A stretch of 64,000 bases of DNA from Tubiluchus corallicola. Taxonomy: Eukaryota > Priapulida > Priapulimorpha > Priapulimorphida > Tubiluchidae. Shown here one piece after another: positions 23,391-34,814 of this stretch. The stretch lies in assembly GCA_030141605.1 (NCBI GenBank), contig JAQGDQ010000671.1:36001-100000 (forward strand), read 5' to 3'. The notes under the pieces are model-generated. The model saw only the letters and a program-made list of their open reading frames with translations. It was not told where the DNA came from and made no database searches. Every line of letters begins with the position of its first letter. Positions within the stretch are counted from its first letter, which is position 1. The position numbers were made by a program, and so were the translations under genes.

Positions 23391-23484
23391 ACAATTGCTT
23401 TAAATTTTACCATAATCAAATGTTCGGTACATTTTTCGATATGATATATTGCAACAATAATATAACTCAAAAATATAAATTAGA

Positions 23485-23560
23485 ACCACTCTGCTACCCA
23501 GGCGGTTATCATCCGATCCGTTCGTGAACCAGGTTATGGATTTCACCTCAACACTTGCAC
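23485..23560 (-). repeat. SINE-like remnant
   Basis: On the minus strand it contains TAACCGCCTGGGTAGCAGAG, similar to TAGCTGCCTGGATAGCAGAA in the 57.3-58.3 kb duplication, where a B-box-like GGGTTTGAATCCC follows. The B box is missing here. It is probably a fragment of a tRNA-derived family. Confidence 0.3.
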
Positions 23561-24727
23561 GGGAACATGCAGCAAAACTGCTTTTGCGCAAAATTATTTT
23601 TTTATATTCGTGACGCTTTTAAATCGCACTTTTTAATTACAGTGGCTTGACCCTACAGAAACTAGTCAAGATTCTAGAAGTATGTATATATATAAAATAA
23701 TTTAAACGTATCTTATGCTTCGATTTTTGAGGGGGCAATTCTACTTTATAGGTGTTTAGTTGTGGCGTAGCGCACACGTTCCAGAACTTATGCGTGTGGA
23801 CGACGTTAAACTTGAAATTAGAATTTTCAACTTAAAACTTTCCAAGTTTTTGTGTATCACGCTGAATGTTGTACAGTAACACTGTACTTCCAATTTTCGC
23901 TTTTGCAAACACATGTTTCCACGCTCATGGAATGTTTGTGGTGTTGAAAATTATGTTCACTTGAGACGTCATTACTATCTGGACTCGCCTGTCGTTAATT
24001 AAGTTTCTAACTTAACTACCTGTTATTTAATCATCAAAACGCTTTCGTTTTATTATAGCTATTAACATGCGTACTTTCCTGTTCAAAATAGAACAGGACA
24101 TGAAAAATCATCCTGTTTTTCTTTAAACACGGTGGAACACAAAATTTAAAATTAAAAATTAAATACGAACGCAGGAATTAAACCATTAAATGTAATTTTT
24201 CTTTAAGTATTGATTTGACAATAAGCTACAATGAGTTAAACTACTAACTAAGCCATTTTTATTCCACATGCACACAGGATCAGGTAAAAATGCATAAAGA
24301 TGAAAAACACCAAAAATAGGATACAGCTATACGTAATCACTACGTATGAGACAGTTCGTGTTATAACGCTTTAAGCCATTAATAACACTCAGTTGATGAT
24401 TCACCTCGTATTTTACAGTTTCTCAATCAAAATTCCACTTAATGTAGCCAAAGATATATTTTCTTTAGATGTTTTTGCAAGGATAGTTATGAAATTCGTC
24501 ATTGACAAATGGTCGTAGTGACAGAATGAGACACGGAATAAAAACTGCGAAATATATTTTTGCAAATAAATTGCCGTGAGTTGCGATACATTTCATGTTA
24601 ATCCGGAGCCATTGAAATGTTGCAGGCTGCACTTTTTTGTCTACTATGTTAAAAGAAAATCAAGTTTTTGTCTTTATGCAGTACATAACATTCTTAGTTA
24701 AAGTGAGTACTGAAGCACTCAATCGTG

Positions 24728-25754
24728 TCACCCTATGGTTGTGTTAAAAGGTCCCAGAATACTGGGTGCAAAGTCAACGTGGAACTGAACCATCAACACA
24801 AAGTATGTAGCCACCACGCTCAGAATCTGCAAAGAAAAAAGATTGTTAACTAGATTATCTAGCTCGCAGCAGCAAATACCGCAAAGCATTTTTATCTGTA
24901 TTCGTGTTATTATTACAATGATAAACTGTACTTGGCTGTGCTGTTTTGGTACTCCTCCGTTAACTGTAGCCATTGGTTGCCATTATACCCAGTATAGGCT
25001 CAGCCTTTTGCTACAACTCTATAAGGTAAATAATAGTGAAACACTTATTTGCAAAGATTCCACAAGTTGCTTTTTACGATGCAAGCTTAAATTTCACACC
25101 CCTGCTTCAACTTTCTTACCAAATGATTCAAAATCTACTGGTGATTTTTGTGTGATCATGAAGGACAGCAAAATGCAAGAACGTTATTTTTGCCCAAGAA
25201 TAATCATTTTGCAACAGAAATGGCCTGAAAAGTCTCTAAAATTTGTTTCGATAATAATAAAACATCAGATAGATGTGCAAAGTTTGCACTGTTCCTTGAA
25301 AGGCATTATTGTAGCGGGCATTTACGAAGCGTGCATAGGTGCATGTACTCTTATATACTTCTCAAGTTTCAATATATTTATGTATAATCATGCATATTTT
25401 CAGTTTCTATACCTTTGTGTAGTTATCGTGAACAGTAGGCTCACAGACTATCGATTCATACTTGTTTAATACTGAAAACGGAAAGAAATTCAAAATGTAT
25501 TTCAAAAAGCTACTTACGCATTGCAGTTTCACTTGGAAGAGTACTAGATGCAAGCAAAGAAAGTTTCCGATAGTATACTTACCGTTAGAGACAGTGGTCG
25601 TGATATAGTGAAAAATCTTGCTGCTGTGAAGCCGGTAGTACCAGTTGATAATTTTGAAATGAATATGCATCGTTCGAATTGCTCAGAAAGAGAGAAGTTT
25701 TGTAAATCATGTAGATACTCTAAAGGTGCGTGAATCTATAAAAATCAAAGTATA

Positions 25755-25806
<52 letters not shown>

Positions 25807-27410
25807 GAATATAACGAATGTTAGTTGTAAGAAAATAGGAATATACTAAATCTTGAGTCTTGCATTAAGAGAACTGCAGCGTACAGATCATTCTGGACTG
25901 TTCTGTACGGCAAACCTTATCAATGGCAAATGTAATCCATTTTGAAATCACTTTCAAGACGTCGTTCACATGGCACCCACAAAACGTTTCACCAAACCAT
26001 CTCGAAAGTAGTTAGAAGCCGTTTTCGAACCGTTTTGCACCGAAATCATTTCAGTGTCGTGACGTCAGAAATGCAACGTATTTTCGGTTTGTTTTGAAAC
26101 GGTTTGTCCAGTGATCATGTAAACACAGAAATAGTTTGAGGAAAACGCTTTGAAATCGTTCGAAAAGGGTGTTGTACTTGACGTGTGAAAGGCTCTACTT
26201 CCCAGGTTGGTTTGAAAACGGTATGAGAGGAATCGGTTTTGAGCTGGAGGTGAATTAATACTTAATATCTGAAAATTTTAAAAATTAAAAGTACCTTTTC
26301 ATGAACTGCTGCTCCGCTTTGCGTGATTGCCAAAAGAATGGTCAACAACGCAATCAACATGACAATTGCCATCAAAACAAACGAAAGTACTCTGTCGAAT
26401 TTTCCCATTGCAAAAAGTGCCACATAAATATAGCCAAATGCACTAAGAATGCACAAAATATAGGTTGCAAAGAATCCGTGGGAAATGATGGTATCTGCCA
26501 TGACAACAAGGCGGCACAGTTTTTGATGTTGCAATCGAAGAGCCTTTATACTAAATTGTTCTTCGATTAAGGATCCCACAAAAGAATTCTGCTCTTGTCT
26601 GGATACCTCCTCCTGCAGACATCTTGTGACCAAGTCAAATTCCTTTCCCAGTTGTCTAGTAATGAATTTGAAAACAGTGACCGGCAGGAACACATACGTG
26701 GTAACCAATCCATGGACCATAACCATGATAATAAGACAAAGGCGCGCCGTTGGCCTACTGTAATTATGTATGTCAAAGGGAAATGCTAATAAGAAGGCGA
26801 TATTTTGATCCCCGGTTCCAAATAACATTTGACTTGACAAGCACAAAAAAGTTAAACAGAAGAATATTAACAATGCAAAGCCAAGAACGGCTTGACGGGC
26901 ATCTGCTTTAATTTTGCCTGGCTGGCGTTTTTCAATTTCTGATACCTTGTAGAATAAATCCAGAAATTGGACCACTTTTGATACATTTAGAAAAAGCATT
27001 GTAAAGTTTAATGCTCCCAAGAAAGACGTGGGCAGAAAAGAGGCGAGAGTCAAAAAGTGCTCGAAACGAATGGTGCTGTACCCAAGGATCAACGAGGTAG
27101 CAAAGGCAATACTATCTATCCACACAAATCCAAGAAGAAATACAGAATGTGCAAATCGTAAACTTTTTCTTTTATAGGTCCACGTAAACTCGCAATCAAG
27201 GTCTGTTTTTTCTGCGTATACCGGCCATAACCCAAAAATAATGAGTAATTTTACTATCGGTGCATATATACCATGCAATCCTTTGGTCTTTTTTATTACC
27301 TGCCGACCACCCACTGCATTGTGTTTTCGATTACTGATAACAGATGGTAGGTAAGTGTCTTTATCAAAGGCGGCGTGTTCTTGCTTCATTTTTCTCAGCT
27401 TTAACATCAA
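24728..27410 (-). CDS. gustatory receptor-like seven-transmembrane chemoreceptor, copy 2
   Basis: Three minus-strand exons, 27410-26295, 25735-25583 and 24826-24728, joined in phase 0, give 455 residues. Exon 1 (372 codons) has a longer polar N-terminus than its paralogue, then VKLLIIFGLWPVY and six hydrophobic helices ending AITQSGAAVHEK. Exon 2, again exactly 51 codons, reads IHAPLEYLHDLQN...GFTAARFFTI, nearly collinear with copy 1. Exon 3 carries TYFVLMVQF, a perfect TYhhhhhQF signature. The two genes differ much in the first helices but keep HEK|IHAPLEYL at the exon 1/2 border, as expected for a lineage-specific tandem duplication. Introns are far shorter than in copy 1 (559 and 756 bases). 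The likely role is a chemosensory ion-channel subunit; the ligand is unknown. Confidence 0.87.
24843..25469 (+). other. 208-codon open frame antisense within the last intron of receptor copy 2
   Basis: An ATG-started plus-strand frame fills 627 of the 756 bases of the intron 24827-25582. It is the longest unexplained non-repetitive frame in the window. Its product is Cys/Ile/Phe-rich with a hydrophobic segment near the C-terminus and no recognised domain. The lack of an obvious promoter, splice sites or poly(A) signal, and its exact confinement to the intron, leave chance as a serious alternative. Confidence 0.2.
25755..25802. repeat. (AT)n microsatellite
   Basis: About 24 AT units in intron 1 of receptor copy 2, about 20 bases upstream (minus-strand sense) of the exon 2 acceptor. 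Confidence 0.95.
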
Positions 27411-30400
27411 GCTGTATGCAACAAAAGTAGCATAAAAGTTTTGAAAAGATATCGAAGGCTGGTTTGACCACGAAGTGTATATTTAAACCTTAAACAGTAA
27501 GTTAATTATTCTTTTTCCTGTTGGTTGCATCTGTTGCCGTCATTGAAATTACCTGATAAATCAGTAACACTTCTTCGAATACCTGTCTTCTCTTTTTTTT
27601 CGCTATCGGCACACTGTCAAACAATTTCCGTGTCAAAATGCTTTTACGGATTGCGTTCGCTTTCCCTAATGCGAATAGGCTATGACAAATAACTGCAACG
27701 CACAAACAGTTTTACCACACAAATATTCCCCCACAGTGCATTATATACTTTGCAGCACTATTACTGGCTTTATTTGAGATATTGTTTCTGTAGAAATCGT
27801 ACATAACAGAACAAAAGGAAGAGTCAAATATGTTTGGCAGCCTCATTTGAAAGGTTTGGTAAGCTAATGGATGTTCGGATGTAGCAGCATAGCATTTTAA
27901 GCTTTTGACCTGGTAAATCGAACCTGTCACCCTCATGATGGGCAGATTGAATGAGGAAGATATTTATATTTATAGTAATGTAAAACCATGATGCCGTCAG
28001 GTATTGCCAAAAAGTTCAATTCGACTGCAAGGTTTAAAAGATATGTCAACAAGATGACGCAAAAACTACCAAAGAAGGCTATCAAACGTATGAGACGGTT
28101 AAAATACCAAGACTCAAACAACGAAAACGACAAATGACTCAAATGTTTGAAAGGGGATCTTGACTTGGCTTCAAGTTGGACCGAGACTAATGCCTGCCAT
28201 AAATTCCGATCTTAGATGGGAGAAGTGTCTTATAGGACATTGTGCGAACGTTTAGAAAATAGCGGGATGCATGTATCGTGCTCGTATAACTGTCGTTACA
28301 ATTCCACCAAGCGCAGAATATTGCTGTCGCATTTGCCACCATGGTGCCTCAGCTGTTCCTTAGCCCACTTAATACACTGCAAAATCGTATTGTTAATCTG
28401 TGTGGGTTTGGCTTGGGGGTACATTCAGTAGTTCGTGCTTGCTCATCCACCATTTGCTTCATTTAAGATTTTTTATGCAACTTGAACCATGGAATACGCT
28501 CACGTGACCTCTCGTCACTGGTCCCTAACTCCCCTAGTTTATTCGTAGTATTCGATGGACTTTATCTATAAGCTCATTGTCTCAATAGAAAATTTAGCAG
28601 GTATCCTCAATAATTAGCAACTAACCTCAAGAATTGTTTTTTGATCTGTATTAATATTTTCATTTTTCAATAGTAATCGCTTAATTCGAGTGACAACTCA
28701 GCTTTTTTGACAAATTATAAACAAGTAAAAAACTAAAACAATAATTATACGTAGCTCACTGTACGTATAAACGAAGCTGTTGCTTAGACAGTAAAAAGAT
28801 TTTATTATGTTTGATTTAAAAAAATATGTAAAAGCACAAAAAAGCGACTACAACAACAACAATCACAAATAATATACATATTTTAAGAGTAATTAGCTTA
28901 CAATTCTTTTATAATTAATTTTATGATTAAATAATTACAAATTTGTCGAATTTATCAATTGGCGCATTATTTTTCGCTCTTGCAATTGAGAGTATTCTAT
29001 TGGTAAGCAACTGTTTTTTTACTGTAATTTTTAACTGTTATCATCATGAATGCGTCTTTCCTCTGGAATTTGTTCCCCCTTTTCGTTTCCTGTTTCATAA
29101 AAGCGTTCCTGTTCGCGAAAGCGTCCCAACAATAGAGGAGATTTTCTGTGCAAACTGTGTATTTATTTGCTCTTCTTTTAGCTGCCCTGGAAAAATGTCT
29201 GACTTGTTAAGAAAAAAAATTATGCACAAGGTTACTAGGTGGACTCAACCTATATGCCTCACTAATTATGTTATGCAGACTTAATATAAAATTTGCAATA
29301 TGCTGCAATGAAACTGGAGTTTTTATATTTATGTTATCGAATATCGGTCTTCATTACGAGTTTAATCTTTAGTTTAACTCAAAGTTTGCTTTTCTAGATG
29401 TGGTTAGAAAGTCTGTACATAAAGAATTGCTTTTATTTTTTTAGAGGGGTGAGGTGACGTGAGGAAGAAGGCGTCGCTTAATATATGTGAATCAATAATG
29501 TGCAAAAATAACAAAACAGAAATGTGATATGACTGATGGCACGTCTATATACATTTAATATATATCATGCGTTAATAGGCCTCTAATAAAAATTTATAGT
29601 AGGTTTAAATTTTTCGATTGGGAAATAAACATTGAATATTAAATGAAGTATCAGTAAAATAATCGCCACGGCCATAAGCATACACATATGGAGTCGACAG
29701 CAATAATGAAGCAACTCTCCAATAGATTAAATTTGAATTACAGGTTACTTTGTGCTATTTTGATCAGTAAGCTTACACTGTCGAGATAGGGAGGCCTAAA
29801 TGTAACAGGTGTTTTTGCACCCGCCCCATTTACCAGGTAATCTTTCTACACAACAGCAGTGTGAAAACTGCTTAGTCACTGGGCATATGTATTTAGGGAG
29901 GGCATATCTCGCACATTTTATTTAAATACCGGGCTAAGCCTATTTAAAACTGGCCTTCATCCTAAATCAAGGTTTTTTTGCATTTGATGGTCAAATGCTT
30001 TCCAAGCTAAAGCGGTTTTTCTAGAATTGTTCTCCCGTCTATTCCTGTTTAAAATAAGCAAGGCGAAGGTACATTGTTTTGGTTTGGGCAGATTTGCCCG
30101 TTGAAAAGATTTGCATGTTTACCTATATGCATCTTAATTGACCGGAGAAGCTGGGATGCAGTCAGCTGTGCAGCGCGAATGCCCGGACTCCAGAAGGGTG
30201 TGTTGGACAAGAAAGAGTACTATTTCAACTTAAAACACTGAGTAAATAGTTTCTGTAAGTAACTAAAGGTATAGGCAATAGCATCCATTATGTAAGAGCA
30301 CAGAATGAACAAGTTTTCATCTAATTTTGTTTAGAGTGTCATATTTCCTTTCGGTATTCACACCCCCTAATAACCGCTAGAGTAGACGAGAATGGCCGGC
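27411..30400. other. intergenic region, one weak exon-like segment
   Basis: Three kilobases between the second receptor and the NIPSNAP-like promoter. On the minus strand at 28308-28409, after ACACAG, the frame INNTILQCIKWAKEQLRHHG continues for a dozen residues to TAA. It looks protein-like but the acceptor tract is C/A-rich rather than T-rich, and no partner exon was found. The remainder is AT-rich without recognisable features. Confidence 0.3.
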
Positions 30401-30419
30401 TCGAAGGGTGGGGAAGTTG

Positions 30420-30427
30420 TATAAAAA
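30420..30427 (+). promoter_or_regulatory. TATA box of the NIPSNAP-like gene
   Basis: TATAAAAA lies within a locally GC-richer stretch. About 30 bases downstream comes a C/T-rich segment (CCCTCGTCCCCCTTCC) suitable for initiation, and about 85 bases downstream a strong donor (CAG|GTGAGT) ends the presumed non-coding first exon. Inferred from sequence only. Confidence 0.6.
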
Positions 30428-30449
30428 GGACACCCGCAAACCCTCGTCC

Positions 30450-30512
30450 CCCTTCCTAAACTTGTTGCTGTTGCAGACGCTGCTGCTCTGATCTCAAATC
30501 TTTGATTTTCAG
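30450..30512 (+). other. non-coding first exon (5' UTR) of the NIPSNAP-like gene
   Basis: The start is estimated from TATA spacing; the end is set by the donor GTGAGT at 30513. It contains no ATG. It would join to 31221, where CTTGCAG precedes an eight-base leader and the start codon. The 708-base intron holds the hairpin at 30672-30774 and a (GAC/GAT)n tract. Confidence 0.5.
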
Positions 30513-30671
30513 GTGAGTTTCAATTTGTGTACATTAATTTTTACAAATTTTCTTGTATTATCTTAGTCGTTACGTATTGTAGATTGCAATTCGTTATTAA
30601 ACATTCGAAAAATCGAATAATAATTGACTTGTTTTATTACACCTGATATCCATAACTACGAATATAAATAT

Positions 30672-30774
30672 AAATGTGATTGAAGGATTGATGGATGATA
30701 CTTCAGTTTTTCTTTATCAAAATTAAATTCATGTGGAAAGCGAAGTATCATCTATGAATCCGTCAATCATATTT
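30672..30774. repeat. imperfect hairpin in intron 1 of the NIPSNAP-like gene
   Basis: Arms 30672-30704 and 30742-30774 are inverse complements over 33 bases with about five mismatches, two or three of which could be G:U pairs, around a 37-base loop. The size resembles a microRNA precursor, though it could also be a tiny MITE. Confidence 0.6.
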
Positions 30775-31034
30775 GTATTTACAATCGATTTGTTGTTTGT
30801 GATTCATCATTTGCTATCTCTCTCTCTTTCCAATAGTATAGTAGGCTTGTTTATATTTTATTGTTACAATCTTTAAATACACTCATTAGTCGTATTAGGG
30901 TCTCCTGTCATTTTTCCCTTCACAGGTCTCACTTTCTTCCGTAGAGCCACCAGTAGAGTCACATGAATCTGCAAGCCGCATTACTCATAGACGACACAAA
31001 TCAAAATAGCAGCAGTAAGACTTAACGACGACAG

Positions 31035-31180
31035 CGACGACGACGACGACGATACTGCTGCTACTCATGATAATGATGAGGGTGATTCTGGTCACCAAAA
31101 ATTTAGAAGTACTTAAAGTAATGTTGTTGATGTTATTGATGATGATGATGATGATGATGACGATGACGATGTTGTTGATG
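31035..31180. repeat. (GAC)n/(GAT)n imperfect trinucleotide tract
   Basis: Interrupted GAC and GAT runs in intron 1, ending about 40 bases before the acceptor of the first coding exon. Confidence 0.8.
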
Positions 31181-31228
31181 AAAAGGTAAAAGATTTTAAC
31201 TGCATTATCTTTACTTGCAGCCATCACC

Positions 31229-33913
31229 ATGTGCGAGCCAATCAAGTTCTCAGACAAGGTCTATGAAGTAGAGCTGGTTCACGTGAAGCCAGAATTCTAC
31301 CTGGACTACAAATGTACAATGAAAAGGTTCATGGAGCATCATCCCGAATTTCCCGTCGTGGCAGTATGGGAAGTAGATCAGGGCGGAGCTCTGTGCTATG
31401 CCATCATGAAAGAATACCGTGAGTACAACTTCTCGTTCTTTCCTTGCAAATAATGTCCTTTAATGCGTCATAATTTCAAGGTATTTTTCTGATGTCGGAG
31501 AATAGTTCAAAGGCAGGATGCCTTTCTTGCTTTTCAGTGATTTGTAAATTGCATGTGTTAAATAATTATCTACGTGAGTTTTTACTTCACAGCGTCCCAC
31601 AAAAAGAGATGTGAGATCAAGAAGAAATTCAAGGAAGACCCAAGGTTCGAATATTTCCTGGCTAAAATCGGGCACATGGTAAACAGCGTTTCTCTGAAAA
31701 CGTTTCGTGCACTTCCGGGATATGAGCTCAGGTGCCCATCAAAACCAGGTGAGTTTACACCATGTTCTGCTTCTTCTGCATAATAATTACTGATCGATAT
31801 TTGAAACTGAGACAAGAAAAATAGCAGAGTGCTTACAAAATTAAGCACTGTTGAATGCCGGGCGATTATACTTTGTTCAACAATATCTCTGTGTTTCACT
31901 CGCAAAACTGTTTACGACACCTAGAGGTAGGAAGTATTTACATCCGACAGTGACTACATGGAAATAAACTGCATCTGAATCTTGAAACTTAGTCAATATA
32001 TACCAGCCAAGTCCAGTCTTTTCACATTCAAGCCGCTGTAATTGAGAGCAATTCATTGCCTCTGCATTTCGCCCAATGTGGCAGAGTTTATCTCTCATTT
32101 TTCCCTGTGCTTTCCAGTCTAATTATGGTTTTACTCATAGCATTGTCTTGACCTAAGACGAGTGCTTTTCTACTTTAGCATACTTTGAAGCAGTTCGCTA
32201 CGAATTCCATGACCCACGACCACACAAATGGGCTCCTCAATGGTGTGAATTGCAGAAAGCAGCCAATAAATACCTGGAAAAACATGGTGGCGGTGTTGTA
32301 GGTGCTTTTGCCTGCGAATTCGGCAATCCAACTGGCGGATGTAAGTAAATAAACCATCCTTTTGTTAACATCTGGAATCCTTGTTGACTGAAATTCTCGA
32401 ATGGTGCTAAATGTTCGATAGATATGAAATAACATTGCTACAGACTACACGTTTTCCGAAAATCTAGCATCATTTTGACATTTCATCTAACTGTTTATTA
32501 GAAGAGCATTTCTACAAGACGACATACCAGAAAAGCAAAATTATGGATGTGTAATTTCTTTTAAGTTAAAGTTTAATGGAGTAATCAAGTAGTAATTGCA
32601 ATTATTTAGTATGTTTCAAATTTCACAACGGGCACATCCTGTTTTGAATGCACAATGGCTGGCGACATTATTAAAGAGGCAGTCAAATTTTTCATAACTT
32701 TATGAAAAATGTAGCGTGTAATCAATCGATTGCTGCAGTTAAAAAATGTGCCAAGCTTGTCACTGGATTCTTTACATTTAATTTTCCCTTTATTAATCCA
32801 AAATGTTAGTTTTTTAACACGGCTAGTATTTTCTAAAATTTTTGCTAAAATGAAGTCTTTGATTCCAAGTTGTATATCTTTAAAAGCTCAATTGCATTAC
32901 AGCGAGATAATTATTTCTGTTATTTGGAGAACTTATACTACATAACGTAATTACGTTAATTAGTCATTTATGCAGCTTACTATATTGTGCAAGTGTCGGA
33001 AAAAGTTAACTCATTATGGTACGATTAGGCTTCTACATACACCTGCTTCTTTGTCTTTTGTTTTATCCGTTTATTTTTCAAAAAAGAAAGCGTATCTATT
33101 GTGCATGACACTTGATATGGCCTAATTTATTAATTTATTTATTTATTAATATAAACATATGAGGAAGAAGTCCTATTTTAACTAGATATAAGAATAATAT
33201 CTTTTTGACAGTGTTGTATATCGTGCACTATCCCGGAGGCGACGTGCATAAACAGTGTTTCGAAGAGGTCATGGGTGACAAAAAGATTCAGGAGATGAGT
33301 AAGTATTTTTATTGAGCAAACAAGCTTTATGAGCAGAACTTTCATATATTTAAAGCATGAATTCTCACTTGGCAAATGTTTGCCGCATACGGCAAAGACC
33401 GAAAGGATTTAAATAGAAATTTTATGGATCTACATAAGATAAGCAAGATAAGCTAAGAGCAACATAAGTATTTGATGTTTGATCTTTTACGTGCTTATGT
33501 GCCCGCTCAGTGTACTAGTAAATTACTTTAAAATAATAAGAAGCGACTAAATTGCCGAAAATTTTCAAAGACACACTGTCCAATACAAGCAGTAAAATTA
33601 AATTATTTGCATTTATAGATTAAAAGCATTTTACAGGAGGCTCTTTATAGTGTTTCTGAACACTGCTAATTATTAAGAAAACTTTACAATATTACACCAC
33701 ATAAAAATTTAACTTCACAAATAAGGCATATCAATCAAGCTTACAATATGCATTTATAGTGCTTACAGAGAAGATTTTACCTAAATGTTTAGTGTGTATG
33801 CAAAATTACGAAATAATTTTTTCTTTGTTTCAGTGGATGGCATGGCTAAGCAGTTGAAGCATCTGGAGAACACTGGACTAATAGCTTGTGAAGGGGTCGG
33901 CTGTTTCAAGTAA
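31229..33913 (+). CDS. NIPSNAP-like protein with two tandem alpha/beta-barrel repeats
   Basis: Five coding exons, 31229-31418, 31593-31748, 32179-32340, 33212-33298 and 33834-33913, encode 224 residues; every intron is phase 1. Each half is a dimeric-alpha/beta-barrel (NIPSNAP-type) unit. Unit 1 runs YEVELVHVKPEFYLDYKCTM, VVAVWEV, CYAIMKEY, then a helical DPRFEYFLAKIG segment. Unit 2 runs FEAVRYEFHD, VVGAFACEFGNPTG, LLYIVHYP, then the helix MDGMAKQLKHLEN. NIPSNAP proteins are often mitochondrial, but no targeting sequence is evident. The protein begins MCEPIKFSDK, so it is probably cytosolic. It contains many cysteines, including Cys2 and a C-terminal CEGVGCFK. Codon use is distinctly more GC-rich than the surroundings, suggesting good expression. 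The fold assignment is reasonable; the biochemical role is unknown. AATAAA at 34181 lies 268 bases after the stop. Confidence 0.8.
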
Positions 33914-34180
33914 ATACCGTAACCGCAATGAAGAGTTGACGTTATTTCTACAATCCCGATTTACTAACATTACTTGAAAATTTATTGTAGATGTGTATGT
34001 TTACATTTCTTTTGTTTCTTTGTTCCTTGGTTCTGCAAAAAGACTTTATAGGCAGAGGCGTTCTAAGTAAAAATTTATTACTTTTAGGCTTTACTGTAAT
34101 TGTTCTGCTGTTGGTAGCTGACTTTCGTTTTTATAGCTTAGGTTAAGCACATAATTTGTTATAAATCTGTTGTTATTACC

Positions 34181-34186
34181 AATAAA
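34181..34186 (+). promoter_or_regulatory. poly(A) signal of the NIPSNAP-like gene
   Basis: First AATAAA downstream of the TAA at 33911-33913 on the plus strand, giving a 3' UTR of about 290 bases. Confidence 0.6.
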
Positions 34187-34814
34187 AACCATTGACTTCA
34201 AGTATACAATCACTTTGCTACTTGTTATTAATTTTTGGATATTACAGAAGCCCTACAGCCTATTTAAACCCAGTGCAGATAACACATTCTTTTCTTTTCT
34301 TAGAAGTTGGTTTTCTTCATAGCCCGCCGGTATAGTTTTAATTTTCGATCTAAATTAATTCTGCGTATTTTGAATTCTAGCTTGTTGGTTTTCCGAAAAA
34401 TTGCCGAATTGTGAATTACAAAGTTTCTGAAAAGCCAGCAAATTTGATTTTTTGTAGTGAAAAAATTACAATGTAATTCTTCTAGGACATATGTATATAT
34501 GCTATGTTACTCATTTTATTTATTAATTTCATTTCGAGTTCTCTCGTTTTAAATCATAGTGTTAATTTTTTCCGCATACGGCAGTCAAAATGCAAGGAAA
34601 GGTTGCGGTCTTGCAGCCAATACTACGAAGTTTTTCCCAATTTTTGGTAGGAGAAATTTGTTTCACATTTATTGTAATAAAATGATAAATGTGGAGAAAT
34701 GCGTGAATCTTGTGCTGAATTGGAAGATGCATGTGCATTTAGGTTTAAAAAAGATGATCTCTACAATAAAAGCTTGTTAACAGACCTAATAAAAAATATG
34801 CAAGTTCTGCTCCT

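Noticed and set aside
27712-28142. Hydrophobic minus-strand frames upstream of receptor copy 2 that could be a third receptor fragment
   Set aside because: No FGLWP-type or HEK/TYhhhhhQF landmark; resemblance to receptor helices is only compositional.
28308-28409. Exon-like minus-strand frame INNTILQCIKWAKEQLRHHG
   Set aside because: The acceptor tract is poor, no partner exon was found and no family was recognised. Noted in the feature table as weak only.
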